DNA of 5,906 nucleotides, taken from NCBI GenBank assembly GCA_041628615.1, contig JBFKOW010000194.1, positions 1-5,906 of the forward strand, given 5' to 3'. How positions within the stretch are numbered: position 1 is the first letter of the stretch; every line of letters starts with the position of its first letter. The translations under genes and the position numbers were made by a program. The stretch is from JAMWZF01 sp041628615 (GTDB lineage Bacteria; Pseudomonadota; Alphaproteobacteria; Rhodobacterales; Rhodobacteraceae). The notes below the pieces were generated by a model. It saw only the letters and a program-made list of their open reading frames with translations. It did not search any database and had not been told where the DNA came from. Shown here in pieces: positions 1-5,906 of this stretch.

Positions 1-889
1 GATGGAAGCCGGCTCGTGCAACCCGGCGGGCGCCAGCGTGACCCGCGGCGGCGACGCCAACGGCCCCGCGGCGGTCTACGCGATCCGCAAGTGGGACGAA
101 TGGCTGCGCAACTATGCGCCTCCGGGCGCGGCCAGCTACGACTTCTACCAGTCGCTGCCGGCGCTGAGCCAGGGCAACGTGGCCCAGCAGATCTTCTGGT
201 ACACCGCGTTCACCGCCGACATGGTCGCGCCGCGTTCGGCCGGCAACAACACGGTGGACGAGGACGGCAACCCGCTGTGGCGGATGGCCCCGAGCCCGCA
301 CGGCCCCTACTGGGAAGAAGGCCAGAAGGTCGGCTACCAGGACGCCGGGTCGTGGACCTTCCTGAAATCCACCCCCTCGGACCGCGCGATGGCCGCCTGG
401 CTCTACGCCCAGTTCGTGACCTCCAAGACCGTCGACACCCGCAAGTCCCATGTCGGTCTGACCTTCATCCGGGACAGCACGGTGAACCACGAGAGCTTCA
501 CCGAGCGCGCGCCGCGGCTGGGCGGCCTGGTCGAGTTCTACCGCTCGCCGGACCGGGTCCGCTGGTCGCCGACCGGCATCAACGTCCCCGACTACCCGAA
601 GCTGGCCCAGATCTGGTGGCAGCAGATCGGTGACGTGAACTCCGGCGCCTTCACGCCGCAGGAAGCGATGGACCGCCTGGCCCAGGAAATGGACCTGGTC
701 ATGGCCCGGATGCAGGAGGCCGACGAGGCCGCGGGCGTCTACGGCGGCTGCGGTCCGCGGCTGAACGAGGAGCGCGACGCGCAATACTGGTTCGACCAGC
801 CCGGCGCGCCGAAGCCCGCCCTCGAGAACGAGAAGCCGCAGGGCGAGACCGTCCGCTACGAGGACATCATCGCCCGCTGGCAGCAGTAG
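1..889 (+). CDS. glpV: Glycerol ABC transporter periplasmic substrate-binding protein, 3' part (5' end outside window)
   Basis: This would be the periplasmic binding protein that captures glycerol (or a related polyol) and delivers it to the GlpPQ channel. About 295 C-terminal residues are visible. The frame is already open at the left edge, and members of this family-1 extracellular binding-protein group run to roughly 570-580 residues, so about half is missing. The methionine at position 2 is internal, not a start. Recognisable features are the GSWTFLKSTPSDRAMAAWLY stretch, the SHVGLTFIRDSTV stretch, and many aromatic residues (IFWYTAF, IWWQQIGD, QYWFDQ) of the kind that line polyol pockets. 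Only two cysteines occur, at fragment residues 6 and 250. The gene ends in TAG, 134 nt before the ATPase gene, and is separated from it by a strong hairpin. Identification rests on residue patterns and on the glpSTPQU genes that follow. Family and role are fairly sure; the exact substrate is inferred from context. Confidence 0.87.
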   Translation, partial: MEAGSCNPAGASVTRGGDANGPAAVYAIRKWDEWLRNYAPPGAASYDFYQSLPALSQGNVAQQIFWYTAFTADMVAPRSAGNNTVDEDGNPLWRMAPSPHGPYWEEGQKVGYQDAGSWTFLKSTPSDRAMAAWLYAQFVTSKTVDTRKSHVGLTFIRDSTVNHESFTERAPRLGGLVEFYRSPDRVRWSPTGINVPDYPKLAQIWWQQIGDVNSGAFTPQEAMDRLAQEMDLVMARMQEADEAAGVYGGCGPRLNEERDAQYWFDQPGAPKPALENEKPQGETVRYEDIIARWQQ

Positions 890-902
890 GCCGAAATCGG
901 GC

Positions 903-926
903 GGGGCGCCGGGACACCGGCGCCCC
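903..926 (+). repeat. Perfect 10-bp intercistronic hairpin between glpV and glpS
   Basis: GGGGCGCCGG (903-912) and CCGGCGCCCC (917-926) pair perfectly around the 4-nt loop GACA. The hairpin starts 13 nt after the glpV stop codon. It is followed by CTCCGCC rather than a run of T, so it does not look like an ordinary intrinsic terminator. Hairpins in this position, after a binding-protein gene and before the membrane and ATPase genes, commonly protect the upstream mRNA from 3' decay or cause partial termination. That role is inferred here. Confidence 0.75.
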
Positions 927-942
927 CTCCGCCATCGCCCGC

Positions 943-977
943 CGGGAGACAGCCCCCTCCGCGGCCGGCCTCTCCCG
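943..977 (+). repeat. Second inverted repeat in the glpV-glpS gap
   Basis: CGGGAGA (943-949) is exactly complementary to TCTCCCG (971-977), with a 21-nt C/G-rich loop. It could form a second, weaker stem-loop in the operon mRNA or be a protein-binding dyad. No promoter of recognisable consensus is visible next to it. The complementarity is certain, but a function is not shown. Confidence 0.35.
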
Positions 978-1013
978 ACGTCGTCAATCGGCTGCAACGG
1001 TGCGATCCACCGC

Positions 1014-1018
1014 AAGGA
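1014..1018 (+). promoter_or_regulatory. Ribosome binding site of glpS
   Basis: AAGGA lies 5 nt before the ATG at 1024. It decides the start: the in-frame GTG at 1000 has no purine-rich sequence before it, and the family-like N-terminus (ALELFQVTK) begins right at the ATG. A short 5-bp stem (998-1002 with 1008-1012) sits immediately upstream of the site. Confidence 0.6.
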
Positions 1019-1023
1019 CAGAC

Positions 1024-2115
1024 ATGGCCCTCGAACTCTTCCAGGTGACAAAGCAGGTCGGCGCCGAGACCCATATCCACGAGACCTCGCTCGTGTTCGA
1101 GCCGGGCGGATTCAACATCCTGCTGGGCGCCACCAACGCCGGCAAGAGCACCCTGATCAAGCTGATGGCCGGCCTCGAACGCCCGACCAGCGGGCAGGTC
1201 CGGGTCGACGGCGCGGACGTGACCGGGGTCAGCCCGCAGAAGCGCAACATCGCGCTCGTCCACCAGTTCTTCATCAACTACCCGCACCTCAGCGTCTACG
1301 ACAACATCGCCTCGCCGCTGCGGGTGAGCCGGCTCGACAAGGCCGAGATCGACCGCCGCGTCCGCGCCGCGGCCGACGTGCTGCAACTCGGCCCGATGCT
1401 CAAACGCCGGCCGCAGGAACTGTCCGGCGGGCAGCAGCAGCGCACCGCGCTGGCCCGGGCGATCGTCAAGGAATCGAAGGCGATCTTCCTCGACGAACCG
1501 CTGGCCAACCTCGACTACAAGCTGCGCGAGGAGTTGCGCGTGCAACTGCCCGAGATCCTTGCCGAACGGGGCACCGTGGTGGTCTACGCCACCTCCGAGC
1601 CGACCGAGGCGCTACTGCTGGGCGGCCATACCGCGCTGATCCACGAGGGCCGCGTCACCCAGTTCGGCCCGACCACCGGGATCTACCGCAGCCCGGCGAA
1701 CCTCACCTCGGCGCGGGTGTTCTCGGATCCGCCGATCAACCTCGCCCCGGTCGAGAAGCAGGGCGCCGAGATCCGGCTGGGCGACCTGTCCTGGACCGCC
1801 GGCGGCACCGCCGCCCGGCTGCCCGACGGCAGCTACACGGTCGGCGTGCGGCCCCACCACATCGCCCCGTTCCGCCCCGCCGGAACCACCGTGCCGATCC
1901 GCGGCCGGATCGAGATCACCGAGCTGAGCGGGTCCGAGAGCGTCGCCCATTTCGCGCTGGGCGACCGCAACTGGGTCAGCCTGTCGCCGGGCACCCATCC
2001 CTACCGGGTGGGCGACGAGCACGAGTTCCACCTGATGCCCGAGCATTGCTACTATTTCGACACCGCCGGGGCGCTGGCCGCCACCGGCTCGGACGGGGAG
2101 CAGGCCCATGGCTGA
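1024..2115 (+). CDS. glpS: Glycerol ABC transporter ATP-binding protein GlpS
   Basis: This is one of two different cytoplasmic ATPases that power the importer. It has 363 residues, normal for a MalK/UgpC-type subunit, with an N-terminal nucleotide-binding domain (about 1-235) and a C-terminal TOBE-like regulatory region (GVRPHHI near 274-280). Visible motifs are the Walker A GATNAGKST (35-43), Q-loop Gln81, intact signature LSGGQ (133-137), Walker B IFLDE with catalytic Glu158, and D-loop LANLD (160-164). Two expected residues are missing. The switch histidine is Ser191 in the string YATSEPTEAL, where MalK-type proteins have THD. The A-loop aromatic position appears to be Val12. The start is the ATG preceded by AAGGA. 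The last 8 nt overlap the start of glpT. Membership in the glycerol system is shown by the partner glpT, the permeases and the DUF2160 gene downstream. ABC ATPase identity is certain; GlpS assignment is highly likely. Confidence 0.91.
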   Translation: MALELFQVTKQVGAETHIHETSLVFEPGGFNILLGATNAGKSTLIKLMAGLERPTSGQVRVDGADVTGVSPQKRNIALVHQFFINYPHLSVYDNIASPLRVSRLDKAEIDRRVRAAADVLQLGPMLKRRPQELSGGQQQRTALARAIVKESKAIFLDEPLANLDYKLREELRVQLPEILAERGTVVVYATSEPTEALLLGGHTALIHEGRVTQFGPTTGIYRSPANLTSARVFSDPPINLAPVEKQGAEIRLGDLSWTAGGTAARLPDGSYTVGVRPHHIAPFRPAGTTVPIRGRIEITELSGSESVAHFALGDRNWVSLSPGTHPYRVGDEHEFHLMPEHCYYFDTAGALAATGSDGEQAHG

Positions 2116-3184
2116 GATCAAGCTCGACACCCTGCGCCACAGCTACGTCCCGGACCCCGCGACCGAGGACGACTACGCGCTGAAGCAGATTGATCTGTCC
2201 TGGGACAACGGCGGCGCCTATGCCCTGCTCGGCCCCTCGGGCTGCGGCAAGTCCACCCTGCTCAACATCATCTCGGGGCTGCTGGTGCCCAGCGAGGGCC
2301 GGGTGCTGTTCGACGGCGCCGACGTGACCGGCCTGCCGCCGGACCGGCGCAACATCGCGCAGGTGTTCCAGTTCCCGGTGATCTACGACACGATGTCGGT
2401 CTACGACAACCTCGCCTTCCCGCTGCGCAACCGCGGCGTGCCCGAGGAGCGGGTCGACGCCCGGGTCCGCGAGATCGCCGAGATGCTCGAACTCGAGGAC
2501 CGGCTGCGCACCCGCGCCGCCAACCTCACCCCGGACAACAAGCAGAAGATCTCGATGGGCCGGGGGCTCGTCCGCGACGACGTCAACGTGATCATGTTCG
2601 ACGAGCCGCTGACCGTGATCGACCCGGCGCTGAAGTGGAAGCTGCGGTCCAAGCTCAAGGAACTGCACCAGAAGATCGCGGTGACGATGATCTACGTCAC
2701 CCACGACCAGACCGAGGCCCTGACCTTCGCCGACCAGGTGGTGGTGATGCAGGAGGGCCAGATCGTCCAGATCGGCACCCCGGTCGAATTGTTCGAGCGG
2801 CCCCGCCACACCTTCGTCGGCCATTTCATCGGCTCGCCGGGGATGAACATCCTGCCCTGCGAGGTGGCCGACGGCGCCGCGCGGTTCCAGGGCCGGCCGG
2901 TGGCGCTCGAGGGCGCGGTCACCCGCCGCGACGGCCGCACCGAGATCGGCGTGCGCCCGGAATACGTCCGGCTGGGCGAGGGCGGCATCCCGGCGGTGGT
3001 CCGCAAGGCCGCCGACATCGGCCGCCACACCGTGGTCGAGGCGATGGTGGGCGACACCGCCGTCAACGCCATCATCGACGGCCCGCCGCCCGAGAGGGGA
3101 ACCGAGGTGGGCCTGAATTTCCTGCCCGAACAGACCCGGCTCTATGCCGACGGCTGGATCGCCACCGAGGGAGCCGCGTCATGA
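2108..3184 (+). CDS. glpT: Glycerol ABC transporter ATP-binding protein GlpT
   Basis: This is the second ATPase of the importer, 358 residues, expected to pair with GlpS under the GlpPQ channel. It is unrelated to the E. coli glycerol-3-phosphate antiporter also called GlpT. Seen motifs are A-loop Tyr13, Walker A GPSGCGKST (42-50), Q-loop Gln88, Walker B VIMFDE with Glu166, and an intact switch histidine His199 in VTHDQTEAL. The signature position reads LTPDN (140-144) instead of LSGGQ, although the frame and the flanking residues (KQKISMGRGLV) are preserved. This is therefore a true substitution rather than a frameshift. The D-loop is also unusual (LTVID, 168-172). A TOBE-like C-terminal part follows (GVRPEYV at 281-287). 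The ATG overlaps the end of glpS by 8 nt and has GGAG 7 nt upstream; the end overlaps glpP by ATGA. With its partner it would form one normal and one degenerate ATP site. Confidence 0.91.
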   Translation: MAEIKLDTLRHSYVPDPATEDDYALKQIDLSWDNGGAYALLGPSGCGKSTLLNIISGLLVPSEGRVLFDGADVTGLPPDRRNIAQVFQFPVIYDTMSVYDNLAFPLRNRGVPEERVDARVREIAEMLELEDRLRTRAANLTPDNKQKISMGRGLVRDDVNVIMFDEPLTVIDPALKWKLRSKLKELHQKIAVTMIYVTHDQTEALTFADQVVVMQEGQIVQIGTPVELFERPRHTFVGHFIGSPGMNILPCEVADGAARFQGRPVALEGAVTRRDGRTEIGVRPEYVRLGEGGIPAVVRKAADIGRHTVVEAMVGDTAVNAIIDGPPPERGTEVGLNFLPEQTRLYADGWIATEGAAS

Positions 3185-4037
3185 AGACCGAAAACCAGCG
3201 CGCGTGGTTCTTCGTGCTGCCGGTCCTGCTGCTGGTGGCGTTCAACGCGCTCGTGCCGCTGATGACGGTGGTCAACTACTCGGTGCAGGAGACCTTCGGC
3301 AACAACCAGTTCTTCTGGGCCGGCCTGCGCTGGTTCGAGGAGATCCTGCGGTCGGACCGGTTCCACGCCGCGTTGGGCCGGCAGTTCCTGTTCACCTTCA
3401 CCATCCTCGCGATCGAGATCCCGCTGGGCATCGCGATCGCGCTGGCGATGCCGCGCAAGGGCTTCTGGGTGCCGGTCTGTCTCGTCCTGATGGCCCTGCC
3501 GATGCTGATCCCGTGGAACGTGGTCGGGTCGATGTGGAACATCTTCACCCTGCCCAAGATCGGGCTGATGGGCTACTTCCTCAATGACGTGCTGGGGATC
3601 CACTACGACATGACCCAGCAGCCGCTCGCGGCCTGGATCACCATCATCGTGATGGATGTCTGGCACTGGACCTCGCTGGTGGTGCTGCTGGCCTATGCCG
3701 GACTGATCTCGATCCCCGAGGCCTATTACCAGGCGGCCAAGATCGACGGCGCGTCGAACTGGGCGGTGTTCCGCTACATCCAGCTGCCCAAGATGAAGCG
3801 GGTGCTGACCATCGCGATCCTGCTGCGCTTCATGGACAGCTTCAACATCTACACCGAGCCCTTCACCCTGACCGGGGGCGGCCCGGGCAACTCCACCACC
3901 CTGCTGTCGATCGACCTCGTGAAGATCGCCCTCGGCCAGTTCGACCTCGGCCCGGCGGCGGCGATGAGCCTGATCTACTTCGCGATCACGCTGGCGGTGT
4001 CGTGGCTGTTCTACACCCTGATGACGAAGGACGAAAA

Positions 4038-4041
<4 letters not shown>
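3181..4041 (+). CDS. glpP: Glycerol ABC transporter permease GlpP (MalF-type)
   Basis: This is an inner-membrane permease subunit, 286 residues, expected to form the translocation channel with GlpQ. About six membrane helices can be read, near residues 8-31, 68-90, 95-118, 151-178, 205-225 and 258-281. The cytoplasmic coupling loop is clear: YYQAAKIDGASNWAVFRYI followed by QLPK (182-204) matches the EAA---DGA------F---I-LP motif by which type I ABC permeases dock onto the ATPases. The string FTLTGGGPGNSTT (228-240) is typical of the MalF/UgpA side of the family. The chosen ATG overlaps the glpT stop as ATGA and has GGGAG 7 nt upstream. The frame is open much further upstream, but that part is only an out-of-frame reading of glpT. 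The end overlaps glpQ by ATGA. Permease identity is certain; substrate follows from the operon. Confidence 0.92.
4027..4031 (+). promoter_or_regulatory. Ribosome binding site of glpQ
   Basis: AAGGA, inside the last codons of glpP, lies 6 nt before the ATG at 4038. It supports that ATG over the in-frame GTG at 4002, which would add 12 residues (reading out-of-frame glpP sequence) that do not fit the N-terminus of a MalG-type permease. Confidence 0.6.
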
Positions 4042-4834
<793 letters not shown>

Positions 4835-4835
<1 letters not shown>

Positions 4836-5242
4836 TGCGGCGTCTTCCGCTCTACATCCTGCTCGCCCTGCCGGCCGCCGCGCTGGCGCAGGGCTGGGGC
4901 AATGTCGGCCAGCCCCAGGAAGTGGTCTTTTCCTGGGCGAAGTGGTGGACCGAGCCGATGTTCTCGGGGTTCTGGATGGCCTGGACCCGGGCGACGCTGG
5001 CCTTCTTCCTGTTCGTCTTCGGCTGCATCGCGATGATGGCGGTGCTCGAGATGCGCCGGCCCGGCGGCGACGAGCGGGACGGGATCCTGGGCCTGACCAC
5101 CACCCGGGGCGACCGGCTGTTCATCGGCCTGCTGGGGTCGGCCTACATCTTCCTCGCCTGGGTCGGCCTCGTCGGCACCCCGGTCTGGGCGCCGCTGGGC
5201 ATCGCGGTGCTGTGGATGGGGTTCTGCTTCTGGAAGGTCTGA
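4835..5242 (+). CDS. glpU: Small DUF2160-type membrane protein GlpU, long form with signal-like N-terminus
   Basis: This is a small integral membrane protein encoded in alphaproteobacterial glycerol ABC operons; its molecular role is not known. The product has 135 residues. The family-typical core is the helix starting FWMAWTRATLAFFLF (46-60), then an arginine-rich loop (MRRPGGDERDG, 73-83), the conserved-looking TTRGDRLFIGLLGSAYI (89-105), and a last hydrophobic segment near 116-133. Ahead of the core is an extra stretch of about 45 residues. It opens with MRRLPLYILLALPAAALAQG, which looks like a signal peptide with a signal peptidase I site after AALA. Full-consensus GGAGG supports this start. 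The ATG overlaps the glpQ stop by one base. It probably sits beside the permeases as an accessory subunit, which is inferred from position only. Confidence 0.8.
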
Positions 5243-5273
5243 ACCGGCCAGAGGCGCGGGGCGGCGGGCCGGT
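5243..5273 (+). terminator. Possible end-of-operon terminator hairpin
   Basis: ACCGGCC (5243-5249), immediately after the glpU stop, is perfectly complementary to GGCCGGT (5267-5273), with a 17-nt purine-rich loop. The sequence after it (CTTCGGGCTATCTTAA) has scattered T rather than a clean run. It is a plausible weak terminator or 3' stabilising hairpin marking the end of the glp operon; strong termination is not assured. Confidence 0.4.
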
Positions 5274-5315
5274 CTTCGGGCTATCTTAACGCTTGAGGGT
5301 CTAGGAAGCGGGGAA

Positions 5316-5350
5316 CCCCATTCGCGGAGGCCCCGATGACCCCCATTCGC
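5316..5350 (+). repeat. 10-bp direct repeat CCCCATTCGC flanking a start codon
   Basis: CCCCATTCGC occurs at 5316-5325 and again at 5341-5350, starts 25 bp apart. The two copies enclose the ribosome binding site and ATG of the 28-codon ORF. They may be paired binding sites or simply a local duplication. The spacing is not a whole number of helical turns, so co-operative binding on one face is not obvious. Confidence 0.4.
5326..5330 (+). promoter_or_regulatory. Ribosome binding site of the 28-codon ORF
   Basis: GGAGG lies 5 nt before the ATG at 5336. It is the main reason to take that short ORF seriously. Confidence 0.5.
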
Positions 5351-5422
5351 TCCGCCCGCGCGGCGTCCGTCCCCGGCTCGGAGGGCAGCCGCCCCGCGCC
5401 GGGCGGGAGGGCGCGCCGGTGA
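5336..5422 (+). CDS. Short 28-residue ORF upstream of and overlapping the sensor gene (possible leader peptide)
   Basis: A 28-codon ORF from ATG to TGA with a full GGAGG site 5 nt upstream. Its product starts MTPIRSARAASVPG and ends PAPGGRARR; it is rich in Arg, Ala, Pro and Gly and has no hydrophobic segment. I do not recognise it. Its stop codon overlaps the GTG start of the next gene as GTGA, so ribosomes finishing here could restart on the sensor gene. It could be a leader peptide giving translational coupling, or a chance ORF in GC-rich DNA. The arginine-rich ending might slow ribosomes, but no repeat of a single amino-acid codon of the classical attenuator type is seen. Confidence 0.35.
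   Translation: MTPIRSARAASVPGSEGSRPAPGGRARR
5406..5410 (+). promoter_or_regulatory. Ribosome binding site supporting the GTG start at 5419
   Basis: GGAGG lies 8 nt before GTG 5419, an ideal spacing. No ATG, GTG or TTG start is available in that frame between the in-frame stop at 5302-5304 and this GTG, so the site effectively fixes the start. Confidence 0.65.
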
Positions 5423-5906
5423 TCCCGCGGTTCCGCGGCCTCGATTTCGGCAAGCTGCCGTTGAAGTGGCAGCTCGGCGCGCTGATGGCGGTCTTCGCGG
5501 CCGGGGTGCTGTGCCTCGGTCTCGCCTCGGTGGCGCAACTCCGGCACGTCGCCGCCGTCTCGCAGGTCGGCACGGCGTCCCACTGGCGGCTCGACGACAC
5601 GGCGGACCGGGCGCTGTTCCTGATCGGACAGGCCGAAGGCGCGGCGCGCGCGGCCCCGGACGCGGACGGTTCCCGGACCGATCCGGCGCCGCTCGTGGCG
5701 GCCCTGTCGGCGCTGCGCGGGTCCGTGTCGGACCTCGACGCCGCCAACGCCGCGGCGACCGCCGCGCAGGCCGCGCTGGCGGCCGAAACCGACCGCATGG
5801 TCCGGCGGATCGGCCTGACCGGCCTCGCGGTGCTCGCGGTCTCGGCGCTGGTCTGGGGTGTGGTCGCGGCCTCGGTCACCGGGCGGCTGGGCCGGGTGGG
5901 CCGGGC
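5419..5906 (+). CDS. Two-transmembrane sensor protein, N-terminal part (histidine kinase or chemoreceptor type; runs off window)
   Basis: The frame stays open from a GTG start to the right edge (162 complete codons). It encodes a short basic cytoplasmic start, a first membrane helix at about 19-39 (LGALMAVFAAGVLCLGLASV), an Ala/Asp-rich extracytoplasmic region of about 90 residues (40-130), and a second helix at about 131-152. This leads into VTGRLGRVGR, which resembles the beginning of a HAMP linker. This is the standard front end of a membrane-bound sensor kinase, methyl-accepting chemotaxis protein or diguanylate cyclase; the output domain that would tell them apart is beyond the window. 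The loop is short and predicted mostly helical, as in four-helix-bundle sensors. The gene is separated from glpU by 176 nt containing a hairpin and may be a separate unit. Any link to glycerol sensing is unproven. Confidence 0.65.
   Translation, partial: MIPRFRGLDFGKLPLKWQLGALMAVFAAGVLCLGLASVAQLRHVAAVSQVGTASHWRLDDTADRALFLIGQAEGAARAAPDADGSRTDPAPLVAALSALRGSVSDLDAANAAATAAQAALAAETDRMVRRIGLTGLAVLAVSALVWGVVAASVTGRLGRVGR

Noticed and set aside
2..4. ATG at the left edge as start of a complete 295-residue gene
   Set aside because: The visible protein corresponds to the C-terminal half of a much longer binding-protein family, has no signal peptide at this methionine and no ribosome site can be seen; the frame is open at the edge.
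2525..2539. Missing LSGGQ in GlpT as a frameshift or sequencing error
   Set aside because: Spacing and flanking residues (Gln146, Lys147, the Walker B at 161-166) are kept in frame on both sides, so several independent substitutions rather than an indel explain it.
1976..3028. Long minus-strand reading frame of 350 codons opposite glpS and glpT
   Set aside because: It is rich in His, Asp, Arg, Gly and Val in the way antisense frames of GC-rich genes are, shows no motif, and lies opposite two certain ABC ATPase genes. The same applies to the other minus-strand frames at 856-1545, 1612-2130, 3142-3666 and 4011-4448.
2635..3180. Extended form of glpP reading back through the glpT gene
   Set aside because: The added part is an Arg/Gly/Pro-rich out-of-frame reading of glpT; the ATG at 3181 has a ribosome site and gives a normal MalF-type N-terminus.
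5292..5323. Heat-shock-type promoter CTTGAGG with CCCCATTC upstream of the sensor gene
   Set aside because: Both boxes resemble the RpoH consensus, but the spacer of 17 nt is longer than usual, and transcription would start at about the GGAGG site of the leader ORF, removing it. It could be reconsidered if the leader ORF proves not to be translated.
5301..5879. Minus-strand frame of 192 codons opposite the sensor gene
   Set aside because: Its product is a low-complexity Ala/Ser/Arg/Thr sequence without motif, while the plus strand shows two membrane helices, a good ribosome site and coding-like third positions.

Overview
The window is about 5.9 kb of very GC-rich DNA. It is densely coding on the plus strand, with most third codon positions G or C. 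It reads as the chromosome or a large replicon of an alphaproteobacterium, and a Rhodobacterales- or Rhizobiales-type genome would fit. That placement rests on base composition, on GGAGG-type ribosome binding sites, and on the glycerol ABC transporter genes, a system characterised in Rhizobium; no rRNA or other phylogenetic marker is present.

Positions 1-5242 hold one transporter operon, read left to right: the 3' half of the periplasmic binding protein gene (glpV-like), two different ABC ATPase genes (glpS, glpT), two MalF/MalG-type permease genes (glpP, glpQ), and a small DUF2160-type membrane protein gene (glpU). From glpS to glpU every junction overlaps (8, 4, 4 and 1 nt), so these genes are very probably translationally coupled. 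The only real gap is the 134 nt between glpV and glpS. It contains a perfect 10-bp GC hairpin with no U-run, a layout expected to keep the binding protein more abundant than the membrane complex. Together the genes would make a complete importer for glycerol or a close polyol: GlpV captures the substrate in the periplasm, GlpP/GlpQ form the channel, GlpS/GlpT drive it, and GlpU is an accessory membrane subunit of unknown role. The kinase and dehydrogenase genes of glycerol catabolism are not in this window.

The most striking observation concerns the ATPases. GlpS keeps the LSGGQ signature but has lost the switch histidine and the A-loop aromatic. GlpT keeps the histidine and A-loop tyrosine but has lost the signature (LTPDN) and has an odd D-loop. 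In the usual head-to-tail ABC dimer, all of these losses fall on the same composite ATP site, leaving one canonical and one degenerate site. This is the pattern known from asymmetric ABC exporters, here in an importer.

After glpU comes a 176-nt stretch to the next main gene. It holds a possible terminator hairpin, a 10-bp direct repeat, and a 28-codon leader-like ORF with its own strong ribosome binding site. This ORF overlaps by 4 nt (GTGA) the GTG start of an unfinished gene that runs off the right edge. That gene encodes two membrane helices around a periplasmic loop of roughly 90 residues, the typical front end of a sensor kinase or chemoreceptor.
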